The position numbers and the translations under genes were made by a program. Below, piece after piece: positions 52,363 to 60,788 of a stretch of DNA of 64,000 bases. This DNA is from Lacibacter luteus (GTDB taxonomy: Bacteria > Bacteroidota > Bacteroidia > Chitinophagales > Chitinophagaceae), in contig NZ_SDHW01000001.1 in NCBI RefSeq assembly GCF_004118265.1, forward strand, positions 1,674,001 through 1,738,000, written 5' to 3'. Positions within the stretch are counted from its first letter, which is position 1. Each line of letters opens with the position of its first letter. The notes under the pieces are model-generated. The model saw only the letters and a list, made by a program, of their open reading frames with translations, did not search any database and was not told the DNA's origin.

Positions 52363-54579
52363 TTATGCAGCAGCAAGGTATTCTTTCAATTCCTGCAATA
52401 CAACCTGCACCGACGAATCGATCTCAGCAATAAGATGTTTCATCTGTTCACGTTCGGTATTTTTCGAAATATCTCCTTTCTCAATCTGGATAACCTTACT
52501 GGATACATGCTCGTTTACACCCAATATCTTTAAGGTCGATTTCATGTTGTGTGCAGTTGCTTTGATGAGGGCTTGATCTTCTGCAGCAAAAGATTCCTGT
52601 AATCGTTTTACTTCGCCAGGTAAAAAATCAAATGCTTTGTTCAGCAGATCCTGAATGCTTTCCTTATTACCACCCGTTAAGCGATGCAGGTAATCGATGT
52701 TCACCAGCTTAAGATGAGTGTTTAACTGAATTGCAGGTTGCGTATTCCAATCGTTGTAATGGTTTAACAGTTCGAGTAATTTGCGCTCATCAACCGGTTT
52801 GGTTAAATAAGCATTCATACCGGCACTAATAGCATTCTGCTGTTCAATACTTTGGCAAAAGGCACTTAACCCGATAACCGGAGTCTGGAGACTTAATTCT
52901 GCTCTTATTTTTTTCGTTGTATCAATACCGCTAAGACCGGGCATTTGTATATCCATCAAAATAAAATCGTAGGCCTTCTGCTTCAGCATTTGCAATGCTG
53001 CAACGCCACTGTCTGCTTTATCAAAAATAAACTGATGCTCTGCAAGCAGATAACCCATCAGGTCACGGTTCATTTCGTTATCATCAACAATGAGGATTTT
53101 CTTTTGTATTAGCCTTTCATTACAAATGATTGCTGTTTCTTCTTTCTGCTCATCCACTGTTGTAATAGCAAACGGCAGCAACAAATTAAATTGTGTTCCT
53201 GCTCCGGGCGTTGAGAACACTTCAATTTCGCCGCCCTGCATTTCTACCAACTGTTTTACAATTGGCAAGCCCAAACCCGTACCATAATATTTTTTTGATG
53301 TTTTACTTTCTATCTGGTAGAAACGTTCGAACACATACGGCAACTTTTCTTTATCAATACCAATACCGGTATCCTGTATAGTAAATTGTACCCAGGCTTT
53401 ATCGCCTGTTTGTTTTATTACTGATGCGGAAACAGAAACCGATCCCTGTTCGGTAAACTTGATAGAGTTGCCGGTAAGATTCACTAATATCTGCATCAGC
53501 TTTTTTTCATCGCCCAACACATGTGCAGGCACACGCTCATCGGTATGGATATGCAACAACAGGTTTTTACTTTCTGCACGGTTCTGCAATACATTATTCA
53601 AATTAGATAATACCTGTTTTACACTAAATGCATCATTCGAAAACTGAAAATGGCCCGATTCGAGTTTTGAATAATCCAACACATCGTTGATTACTTCCAT
53701 TAACAAATTACCCGACACTTTCATTGAATTGATCCACTGCGTTGTTTCGGCAGTATGTTGCTTTTTTAGCAACAGGTTGGTATATCCAATTATAGAATTT
53801 AACGGTGTACGTAATTCGTGTGTAACATTGGCAATAAACTGATCTTTTACCAGCTGCGCCTGTTTCTCTTTTTGAATGGCAATTGAAAGCCTGTTGTTAA
53901 GCCTGTTTGTTTCGATTATTTTATATAACACAACAAACGCAATGGCCGACATAAAAATGAGTGAAAAAAGATTCCATTTTTTATCGAGCTGAAGCAACTC
54001 GTTTTTCTCGTTGCTGATGGTATTATTTAACTGGGCAATTCTTGCACCTAATGCAGCAAGTACTTCCTGCTCACCTAATGTTATTTCCTTAAAGGATTTT
54101 TTGTACTCTGCACTGCCAAGTACAAGCATTGCTTCTTCCTTGCCCTGTTCGTCGTACACATGCAGCGTTTCTTTATTAAATTCAATACGGTTGGATGCTT
54201 TGTGTACAAACAGGTTTACAAGATATTTTGGCACATACCTGTCATACGTCTCCCGCACTTTGGTAAGGCTGCTTTCTACTTCTGTACGGTTTTTTGTAAA
54301 AGCATCCCGTTTTACCGGATCGCCTGATTCGATGTATTGTTCGAGAAGATGATCGTTTTGTGTTATGAGAAATGTAGCCTTTTCAATTGCCTGCTGGTAA
54401 CGCTGGTGCATAATAACCGAATCGGTTTGTGCGGTATGATCTTTTACAGAATCGAACACACCCGATTCTACAAAATAATTAAAGCCGATAGCGGTTAAAA
54501 GAATTACTGCAATACCAATAAATGTGACGAGCTGTTTAAAGCGGGGATTAGACAATACAGAGCGCAAGCCTGGTTTCAT
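52363..54579 (-). CDS. Hybrid sensor kinase with receiver and Hpt domains
   Basis: A 738-residue hybrid kinase. TM1 (about 17-33) and TM2 (about 205-225) flank a helical periplasmic sensor resembling CHASE3. HisKA: FIANVTHELRTPLNSIIGY (His 254). HATPase: ILVNLTGNSIKFTEQG, QDTGIGIDKEKLPYVFERF and GTGLGLPIVKQLVEMQGG. Receiver: VDDNEMNRDLMG with Asp 543 (FILMDIQMPG). Hpt domain: ATAHNMKSTLKILG (His 677). A full His-Asp-His relay in one protein, so an external response regulator or DNA-binding partner is expected but not encoded beside it. Confidence 0.94.
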   Translation of the reverse strand: MKPGLRSVLSNPRFKQLVTFIGIAVILLTAIGFNYFVESGVFDSVKDHTAQTDSVIMHQRYQQAIEKATFLITQNDHLLEQYIESGDPVKRDAFTKNRTEVESSLTKVRETYDRYVPKYLVNLFVHKASNRIEFNKETLHVYDEQGKEEAMLVLGSAEYKKSFKEITLGEQEVLAALGARIAQLNNTISNEKNELLQLDKKWNLFSLIFMSAIAFVVLYKIIETNRLNNRLSIAIQKEKQAQLVKDQFIANVTHELRTPLNSIIGYTNLLLKKQHTAETTQWINSMKVSGNLLMEVINDVLDYSKLESGHFQFSNDAFSVKQVLSNLNNVLQNRAESKNLLLHIHTDERVPAHVLGDEKKLMQILVNLTGNSIKFTEQGSVSVSASVIKQTGDKAWVQFTIQDTGIGIDKEKLPYVFERFYQIESKTSKKYYGTGLGLPIVKQLVEMQGGEIEVFSTPGAGTQFNLLLPFAITTVDEQKEETAIICNERLIQKKILIVDDNEMNRDLMGYLLAEHQFIFDKADSGVAALQMLKQKAYDFILMDIQMPGLSGIDTTKKIRAELSLQTPVIGLSAFCQSIEQQNAISAGMNAYLTKPVDERKLLELLNHYNDWNTQPAIQLNTHLKLVNIDYLHRLTGGNKESIQDLLNKAFDFLPGEVKRLQESFAAEDQALIKATAHNMKSTLKILGVNEHVSSKVIQIEKGDISKNTEREQMKHLIAEIDSSVQVVLQELKEYLAAA

Positions 54580-54689
54580 AGTTTTGGATTTGGATACGGT
54601 ACTGAAAAATTACGCTTAATCTTTTTTACAGGCAATATTGCATTGCATGTTTTTTCCCTATACCCTGCTCGTAAAACTACGAACGGAAA

Positions 54690-55637
54690 TTAACGAACAA
54701 TGCGCCAACACCAACGTTGCAGCTTGCCTTCAAAATCGAAAGTTGTTGTTGCTTTGGTGATGTCTTTAATGGTTGTTGCTGCTATCTCGTCTTGCTTCAA
54801 CTCAAATTTCCGTGCATTATTGCTGAAGTATAAAATACCTCCCGGCTTCATTGCACGAAGTGTTTTGTTGATGAGTTCAACATGATCTTCCTGTATATCG
54901 AGGAAGTCTTTCATTTTTTTACTGTTGCTGAAAGTTGGCGGATCCATTACCACCACATCAAATGTATTGGGTGTTAATGTATCGAGGTATTGCTTTACAT
55001 CTGCCACTACAAAGCGAAACTTTTTGTGATCCACAAAATAGTTGGCTTCAAAATTCCGCTTTGCCCAATCGATATAGGTATTCGACAGATCTACAGTAAC
55101 CACTTCTGCCGCACCGCCTGCTGCTGCATACACACTAAACGAACCGGTGTAGGCAAAAAGGTTGAGCATTTTTTTGTCCTTTACTTCATCCATTACCATT
55201 TTACGTGTTGTGCGATGATCGAGAAATAAACCGGTATCTAAATAATCGGATAAATTAACCAAAAAGTTTAAGCCGTTTTCCTTTACTTCAAAGAACTCCT
55301 TTTCCTCTGCTGTTTTCTGGTATTGCGACTGGCGGTTACTTTTTCTGCGACGTTCTTTTGTATAAATATCATCTTCAGGAATAGTCAATACACTGCTGAT
55401 CACTTCCACGGTTCCTTCAAGCCACTCCTGGTGTTCTTCTTCGGTAAGATGATGTTTTGCTTTGTATTCACTTACACAAACACGTGTATCGTACACATCA
55501 ATACTTACCGGAAACTCCGGCAGATCTTTATCGTATAACCGATAGCAGGTAATGCCCATACGCCGTGCCTGTTTCTCCCGGTGTTTATACACTTTGGAGA
55601 GGCGGTTTTGAAACATTTGTAATTTATCTGAAAGCAT
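54690..55637 (-). CDS. Stand-alone RlmK-type 23S rRNA methyltransferase
   Basis: A 315-residue class I methyltransferase. It closely parallels the C-terminal (RlmK) half of E. coli RlmKL, which makes m7G2069. Shared motifs are ITCYRLYDKDLPEFPVSIDV, NRQSQYQKT, NLSDYLDTGLFLDHRTTR, NLFAYTGSFSVYAAAGGA (SAM motif I), VDLSNTYIDWAKRNF and VVMDPPTFSNSKKMKD (motif IV). The N-terminal RlmL/THUMP half of the fused enzyme is missing. Whether a separate RlmL exists elsewhere cannot be seen here. Confidence 0.88.
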   Translation of the reverse strand: MLSDKLQMFQNRLSKVYKHREKQARRMGITCYRLYDKDLPEFPVSIDVYDTRVCVSEYKAKHHLTEEEHQEWLEGTVEVISSVLTIPEDDIYTKERRRKSNRQSQYQKTAEEKEFFEVKENGLNFLVNLSDYLDTGLFLDHRTTRKMVMDEVKDKKMLNLFAYTGSFSVYAAAGGAAEVVTVDLSNTYIDWAKRNFEANYFVDHKKFRFVVADVKQYLDTLTPNTFDVVVMDPPTFSNSKKMKDFLDIQEDHVELINKTLRAMKPGGILYFSNNARKFELKQDEIAATTIKDITKATTTFDFEGKLQRWCWRIVR

Positions 55638-55695
55638 GATTGTGAGTGGTGAATAGTGAATGTCTTGTGCTTTGGCTTTTGGATTTTCTTACTTG

Positions 55696-56676
55696 TTACA
55701 GTGCCAGCAAACTGCATCCCCGTATATCGCTGTTATCGATGCGGCCCATTACACGAAAGCTGCCATCTTCAAAAACCTCACCAATATCGTCGGTAGCAAT
55801 AAAGCTGCATGAATATACGTTCGCAAGATCAATAATGTTTAATGCGCCTTTTCCTTTTGTTTTCAGCTGCATCGGATCATCTTCTTCCCGAACCAACACT
55901 TTCATCCAGGGCGGGCAATAAAAAATACCATCGCCTTTTGAATAAGCCTGGCTCAGCAATTCCGTCATTCCATACTCCGAATGGATTTTATCAACCAAAA
56001 AACTCTTTTTCAATTGCGCATGCACTTCATCTCTTGTAAGTTCTTCTCTTCTTCCTTTCATGCCACCGGTTTCCATAACAATGGTATGCTTCAAGGGTAA
56101 TTGATATTGTTCGGCAAAATCAAGAAGCCCGAAGGTTACACCAATCAACAATGTTTTTTGTTGTTGCTCTTCCAGCTCAATTAGCCGTTTTGCCAGCTCA
56201 TCTACATTACTGAGAAAAAATCCGTTTAACGGGTGGCCGCTTTCATCCATCATTCGTTGCACCATATACACCAGCGACGAATGTTTCCGTTCAAGATAAG
56301 ATGGCAACAAACCCAGCACACAATAATCCTTGACAAATCCATACTGCAATGCAAATGCGTTGAAAAAAGAATCTTCGTACAGCTTCAAACTTTTTACCAA
56401 ATGTTTGCTTTGTACAGTTTGTGTAGTGCCGCTGCTTTCAAACAGCTGCTCTTCTTCAAACGCAGTGGTTTTAACGGCATGCGTTTTAAAAAAACTGATG
56501 GGCAAAAAAGGAATACGTTCAATTGTTTGAATGCTCCCGACCGGCTTGTTCAATGCCTGAACAAACCCACCGTAAACAGCATTATTCTTATACTGAAAAG
56601 AAAACAGCTCTAATGCTGCCTGGTTAAAGACAGCGCTGTTTATCTGAAAAAGATTGTTAACAAACAGAGGAATCAA
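55696..56676 (-). CDS. LuxE-like acyl-protein synthetase/acyltransferase
   Basis: A 326-residue member of the LuxE/PaaK-like acyl-activating group: LFESSGTTQTVQSKHLVKSL (nucleotide-binding SSGTT), CVLGLLPSYLERKHSSLVYM, VMETGGMKGRREELTRDEVH and SEYGMTELLSQAYSKGDG. LuxE activates fatty acids as acyl-AMP and holds them as an acyl-enzyme. In Bacteroidota these occur without luciferase genes, often near surface or lipid pathways. No luxA, B, C or D here, so bioluminescence is excluded. Substrate unknown. Confidence 0.85.
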   Translation of the reverse strand: MIPLFVNNLFQINSAVFNQAALELFSFQYKNNAVYGGFVQALNKPVGSIQTIERIPFLPISFFKTHAVKTTAFEEEQLFESSGTTQTVQSKHLVKSLKLYEDSFFNAFALQYGFVKDYCVLGLLPSYLERKHSSLVYMVQRMMDESGHPLNGFFLSNVDELAKRLIELEEQQQKTLLIGVTFGLLDFAEQYQLPLKHTIVMETGGMKGRREELTRDEVHAQLKKSFLVDKIHSEYGMTELLSQAYSKGDGIFYCPPWMKVLVREEDDPMQLKTKGKGALNIIDLANVYSCSFIATDDIGEVFEDGSFRVMGRIDNSDIRGCSLLAL

Positions 56677-56679
56677 CTT

Positions 56680-56707
56680 TTTGTTGGCTTATTAATGCTT
56701 AAATTTG
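56680..56707 (+). promoter_or_regulatory. Promoter of small lipoprotein gene
   Basis: TTTG (56680-56683), a 16-bp spacer and TAAATTTG (56700-56707), 18 nt before the ATG at 56726. The boxes are perfect; the spacer is shorter than the usual 19. Confidence 0.5.
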
Positions 56708-56725
56708 AAATAAGAACATTCTCGA

Positions 56726-57199
56726 ATGAAAGCAAAACTATTACTTCTTTTCGTAACAACTGCCTTGCTCGCCGGCTGTGGAAAAGAGAAATATCAAACA
56801 AAGCCGCAGATCAAAATCAAATCGGTAAGAGTAGGTAATATTACCGATGCTTTGGGCAATACTGGTAAAGTAGTTGAGTTCGATTTAACCGTTACCGATA
56901 AAGAAGGTGATGTACAGGATACCATTACAATTGATAAACTTGATGCGGCTTCGCCCGCCTGTCCCGGCAATACGCTGCTAAACGACAGATATAAGATCCC
57001 CGATTTTCCCGGTGAAGCAAACCAACAAGTAACCATTAAAGTAAAATACGCTAACATTAATATTGAAGGGTATGGTTTGTTAGGTGGTTCTTCCTGCCCT
57101 CCTGCTACCGATGTTTCAAGATTCCGTTTTGTTGTTAAAGACAAAGCAGGCAACAGAAGCGACAGCGTTACAACAGAACCCGTTGCGCTTGGCTTCTAG
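56726..57199 (+). CDS. Small secreted lipoprotein
   Basis: A 157-residue protein with lipoprotein signal MKAKLLLLFVTTALLAGCGK (LAGC lipobox, Cys 18). The mature part reads as a beta-rich domain (VVEFDLTVTDKEGDVQDTIT, FRFVVKDKAGNRSDSVTTEP), resembling Ig-like or cadherin-like folds in composition, with paired cysteines. No specific family recognised. It is followed after 12 bp by a UbiA-like gene with its own -7 box. Confidence 0.75.
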   Translation: MKAKLLLLFVTTALLAGCGKEKYQTKPQIKIKSVRVGNITDALGNTGKVVEFDLTVTDKEGDVQDTITIDKLDAASPACPGNTLLNDRYKIPDFPGEANQQVTIKVKYANINIEGYGLLGGSSCPPATDVSRFRFVVKDKAGNRSDSVTTEPVALGF

Positions 57200-57207
57200 T
57201 ATATTTG
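57200..57207 (+). promoter_or_regulatory. -7 box directly before UbiA-like gene
   Basis: TATATTTG overlaps the last base of the preceding stop codon region and ends 4 nt before the ATG at 57212. A leaderless start is implied if it is active. Confidence 0.35.
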
Positions 57208-57211
57208 CCGG

Positions 57212-58045
57212 ATGAACAGGTTGTTTCGTTTTCTTTTATTTGAACACCTGGTTATTGCCATAAGCGCTGCTGCACTTTGCGCTCAAACCAAGTTGTTTTA
57301 TTCCATTTTCGATTATCCGCTTACGCTGATAGCGTTTGTGTTCTTTGCAACCCTGCTCAGCTACAATATGCATTTCAGCTTTGCTGCCAACAAAAGCAGC
57401 TCTTCCGAACAGTTGCTGTGGTTCAGAGAAAACAAAACTGTTGCACTTGTATTCAATATCGTTTCACTCATTGCCACGCTTTGGTTTTGGTGGAAAGTCA
57501 GCAGCATTAATACCCATATTGTATTGGCTATTCTGTTCAACGCTGCTTACACAGCACCTTTACTGTTGAAGAATCCCATCAAACTGCCTTCTATTCTTAC
57601 ATTCATCAAAAGTTATTTCATTGGTTTTGTATGGGCTTATGCAACTGTGGTTTTACCATTGGCCTTTTTTAATGTAGAACCAAACATCAATGAAGTGTTC
57701 CTGTTTGTAAGCAGGCTTTTGCTGGTTGCACTTGCCACCATGATCTTCGATTACCGGGACAGGCTTCGTGATTTTGAAATGGGTGTACATACCCCGGCAA
57801 ACATCATGAACGAGCACAAGTTTGAAATTTTCTTTCTTATCAATATTCTACTGTATTCTTTCTCGGTTGTGTTTTTAGCTATTCGTTTTAACAGTTACCT
57901 GCACTTGCTGCAACTCATTCCCGGGGTAGTGGCCATTTACCTGCTGCGTATTTCTAAAAATGAAAACAGCGATTACTTCTATCTAACATGGGTAGATGGC
58001 TTGCTGATTCTTTCTCCTGCCCTTAGCTTATTGCTGCTGCTCTAA
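57212..58045 (+). CDS. UbiA-like integral membrane protein
   Basis: A 277-residue protein with about eight TM helices. The segment LVALATMIFDYRDRLRDFEM carries a DxxD-x3-D-like acidic motif, as in the second Asp-rich motif of UbiA prenyltransferases, followed by GVHTPANIM. The first Asp-rich motif is weak or absent (NAAYTAPLLLKNP region), so activity is uncertain. UbiA enzymes attach prenyl chains to aromatic rings in the membrane. No quinone genes adjoin it. Confidence 0.7.
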   Translation: MNRLFRFLLFEHLVIAISAAALCAQTKLFYSIFDYPLTLIAFVFFATLLSYNMHFSFAANKSSSSEQLLWFRENKTVALVFNIVSLIATLWFWWKVSSINTHIVLAILFNAAYTAPLLLKNPIKLPSILTFIKSYFIGFVWAYATVVLPLAFFNVEPNINEVFLFVSRLLLVALATMIFDYRDRLRDFEMGVHTPANIMNEHKFEIFFLINILLYSFSVVFLAIRFNSYLHLLQLIPGVVAIYLLRISKNENSDYFYLTWVDGLLILSPALSLLLLL

Positions 58046-58108
58046 ACCTTAAGCATCTGCTACAGGCAAAAAACAGTTAACCGCTTCCGTTTAAAAGAAG
58101 CGAAACCG

Positions 58109-58116
58109 TACATTTG
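58109..58116 (+). promoter_or_regulatory. -7 box of M42 peptidase gene
   Basis: TACATTTG fits TAnnTTTG, 17 nt before the ATG at 58134. A GCTTC/GAAGC inverted repeat (58083-58101) lies just upstream. Confidence 0.45.
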
Positions 58117-58133
58117 CTGAAAGCACTAAACCG

Positions 58134-59246
58134 ATGGCAAAAGCAAAAGCAGCAAAGAAAAAGTCAATTCTTACAGACAGGTCTCTGGAGTTTTTAAAGA
58201 ATTATCATAACACACATTCACCGGTTGGTTTCGAAATCAGCGGACAGAAAGTGTGGCTCGAATACCTGAAGCCTTATATTGATACGCATTTTGTTGATCC
58301 GTACGGAACAGCAGTTGGTGTAATTAACCCCGAACATACATTTAAAGTAGTGATAGAAGGCCATGCGGATGAGATCAGCTGGTTTGTAAACTATATTTCA
58401 CCCGAAGGTTTAATTTATCTTAAACGCAACGGAGGTGTCGATCACCAGATTGCTCCTGCAAAACGTGTGTTCATTCACGGTAAAAAAGGAATTGTAAAAG
58501 CTGTTTTCGGATGGCCTGCCATTCATACACGCTTAGGCAATCCCGATGCAAAAGAGCCGCAACCACGTGTTGATAATCTCTGGCTCGATTGCGGTGCCCG
58601 TAATAAAAAAGAAGTTGAAGAGTTAGGTGTTAAAGTTGGCTGTGTAGTTACCTACGAAGAAGGTTTTGATGAGCTTGCACACGACTATTATATTGCCCGT
58701 GCATTCGATAACCGCATTGGTGGTTTTATGATTGCTGAAGTTGCACGCCTGCTGAAAGAAAATAAAAAGAAGCTTCCGTTTGGTTTATACATTGTAAATG
58801 CCGTACAGGAAGAAATTGGTTTACGTGGTGCAGAAATGATTGCACGCCGCATTAAGCCAGATATTGCAATTGTTACAGATGTTACGCATGATACTACGAC
58901 TCCCATGATCAGTAAAATTGTGGAAGGCGAAATTGCATGCGGCAAAGGCCCTTCACTTGCAACTGCACCTGCAGTACACAACAAACTGCTCGACTTTGTA
59001 ACCGATGTTGCAGAGAAGAAAAAAATTCCGGTGCAATGGCGTTCGCTCAGCAGAAGTACAGGTACCGATACCGATTCGTTTGCATATGCAAATGATGGTT
59101 GCCCGAGTGTGCTTATCAGCATTCCGTTGCGCTACATGCATACAACAGTTGAAATGCTGCACAAAAGCGATATTGAAAACACAATTATGCTGATGTATGA
59201 AACCTTACTTGAATTAACTCCAAAAACAAACCTGCGCTACTTATGA
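58134..59246 (+). CDS. M42-family metallo-aminopeptidase
   Basis: A 370-residue dinuclear zinc peptidase of the PepA/FrvX (M42) group. Metal and catalytic motifs: VIEGHADEISWFV (His and Asp), YIARAFDNRIGGF (bridging Asp), NAVQEEIGLRGA (catalytic Glu pair), IVTDVTHDT (Asp), RSLSRSTGTDTDSF and PLRYMHTTVEML (His). These enzymes form large tetrahedral shells that trim peptides in the cytosol; some relatives act as endoglucanase-like proteins. Its stop overlaps the start of a small membrane protein gene (ATGA), so the two are translationally coupled. Confidence 0.93.
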   Translation: MAKAKAAKKKSILTDRSLEFLKNYHNTHSPVGFEISGQKVWLEYLKPYIDTHFVDPYGTAVGVINPEHTFKVVIEGHADEISWFVNYISPEGLIYLKRNGGVDHQIAPAKRVFIHGKKGIVKAVFGWPAIHTRLGNPDAKEPQPRVDNLWLDCGARNKKEVEELGVKVGCVVTYEEGFDELAHDYYIARAFDNRIGGFMIAEVARLLKENKKKLPFGLYIVNAVQEEIGLRGAEMIARRIKPDIAIVTDVTHDTTTPMISKIVEGEIACGKGPSLATAPAVHNKLLDFVTDVAEKKKIPVQWRSLSRSTGTDTDSFAYANDGCPSVLISIPLRYMHTTVEMLHKSDIENTIMLMYETLLELTPKTNLRYL

Positions 59247-59413
59247 TGCAGTTATTATACCTCGACCCCGGAAGTGGCAGTTACCTGGTTCAGGTAATTA
59301 TTGCAGCTGTGTTGGGTGTTATCTTTTATTTCAAAAGCGGATGGAACTGGATCAAAAGCTTTTTCGTAAAAACGCCACCTAAAGAAGAGGAGGAAAATGA
59401 ATCAGCTGATTAA
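59243..59413 (+). CDS. 56-residue membrane protein (LDPGSGSYL type)
   Basis: Small ORF of 56 codons, starting in the ATGA overlap with the M42 gene. MMQLLYLDPGSGSYLVQVII opens with a short LDPGSGSYL motif, then one TM helix (VIIAAVLGVIFYF), an aromatic patch (SGWNWIKSFF) and an acidic tail (KEEEENESAD). It overlaps the methyltransferase gene by 17 bp, so it sits inside a tight operon. I associate LDPG(S/T)GS-type mini-proteins with surface-glycan and phosphatase-superfamily loci, from memory. Function unknown. Confidence 0.75.
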   Translation: MMQLLYLDPGSGSYLVQVIIAAVLGVIFYFKSGWNWIKSFFVKTPPKEEEENESAD

Positions 59414-60770
59414 TCATCACCCTGCTTCGTTCCGGGATCCTTCCGGTTTTATTTATGAACAAAACGGAACGGTTTATCGTTTCGTTTCTACTATATATGC
59501 AAGCCACTATTCGTTATTGATGAATAGTGGCCTTGCTGCAGAATTACAAAAGAAGAATTTACTCTTAGCTTTTTCTGAAGCAACCGATAATCACCTTGGT
59601 CGTGCAGATTGGTATAAAACACTTGTGCCACAACAACTGCCTTTCATATCCTATGCATGGGAATGGAGTTTCAGCCAATTAAAAGATGCAGCGCTGGCAA
59701 CACTTGCTGTTTGCAAACTTGCATTGCAGAAAGGTATGATATTGAAAGATGCTACGCATACCAATATGCAATGGGTTGATGGTAAATGGAAGCTGATAGA
59801 TACACTTTCGTTTGAAACTTATACAACAGGTGAATCGTGGATTGCCTACCGGCAGTTTTGCGAATGTTTTCTTAACCCGTTATTGGTTGCTGCACATACC
59901 GGAATGGAGGTAAACAGATTACTGTTAAGCTATCCGGATGGTGTTCCGGCAAACATTACAGCAAAACTTTTGCCTTTTAAAACAAAGTTCAACGCTGTGG
60001 TTTACCTGCATGTGCATTTACAGGCCAAGCTTGCAGCGAAGCCTGCTACCGAACAGAAAGGCTCAGGAAAAAAACTATCGCAGAAAAATATTGAACAGAT
60101 ACTTGAAAGTTTGTGCAGCTGTATTGAAGGTTTAAATCTGCCTCAGCAAACAACTACCTGGAATAATTATTATTCCGAAACAATACTCAGCGAAACTTAT
60201 TTATCTGAAAAGAAAAAACTGATTAGTGCTATTCTTGCAGATGAATCGTACAAAAGCGTAATCGATCTTGGTGCAAACGAGGGAGAATTTTCACTGCTCT
60301 GCCGGCAAGATGCCAGCGTTATTGCAACTGATTTCGACAGTGCATGTATCGACTCATTGTACAACCGGTTAAAAAAAGAAAAGCGAAAAAACATTTTACC
60401 GCTTGTACTCGACTTAACCTATCCTTCGCCTGCAATGGGCTGGATGAATGCTGAACGAAAAGCATTTTTCAGCCGGGCTAATGCAGATGTATGCATGGCA
60501 TTAGCACTGATCCATCACTTTGCAATTGCCAAAAATATTTCGTTCGGTCAACTGGCTTCGTTCTTTGCTTCAATCTGCAAAACGCTTATTATAGAGTTTG
60601 TGCCAAAGGAAGATCCGAAAGTGCAGAGCATGCTGCAATGGCGAAAAGATATTTTTGAAGAGTTTACTGTTGAAGAGTTTGAAAAAGCATTTGCGTCGTT
60701 CTTTTCATTGCAACAAAAAGTAACAGTTAACGGTTCGCAACGCACAATATTTGTGTATAGAAAAAAGTAA
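59397..60770 (+). CDS. NoeA-like protein with SAM methyltransferase domain
   Basis: A 457-residue protein. The N-terminal half (about 1-240) resembles host-specificity nodulation protein NoeA: PSGFIYEQNGTVYRFVSTIY, LPFISYAWEWSFSQLKDAAL, MILKDATHTNMQWVDGKWKL, a kinase-like region that may bind a phospho-sugar or lipid. The C-terminal half is a class I methyltransferase with VIDLGANEGEFSLL (motif I), VIATDFDSACIDSLY and ALALIHHFAIAKNISF. Likely methylates a surface polysaccharide or a carrier (inference). It overlaps the upstream mini-protein gene by 17 bp. Confidence 0.82.
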   Translation: MNQLINHHPASFRDPSGFIYEQNGTVYRFVSTIYASHYSLLMNSGLAAELQKKNLLLAFSEATDNHLGRADWYKTLVPQQLPFISYAWEWSFSQLKDAALATLAVCKLALQKGMILKDATHTNMQWVDGKWKLIDTLSFETYTTGESWIAYRQFCECFLNPLLVAAHTGMEVNRLLLSYPDGVPANITAKLLPFKTKFNAVVYLHVHLQAKLAAKPATEQKGSGKKLSQKNIEQILESLCSCIEGLNLPQQTTTWNNYYSETILSETYLSEKKKLISAILADESYKSVIDLGANEGEFSLLCRQDASVIATDFDSACIDSLYNRLKKEKRKNILPLVLDLTYPSPAMGWMNAERKAFFSRANADVCMALALIHHFAIAKNISFGQLASFFASICKTLIIEFVPKEDPKVQSMLQWRKDIFEEFTVEEFEKAFASFFSLQQKVTVNGSQRTIFVYRKK

Positions 60771-60788
60771 TTGCTATTTCCAGATAAT

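Noticed and set aside
55696-56676. Bioluminescence gene cluster
   Set aside because: Only a LuxE-like protein is present; no luciferase or fatty-acid reductase genes lie nearby.
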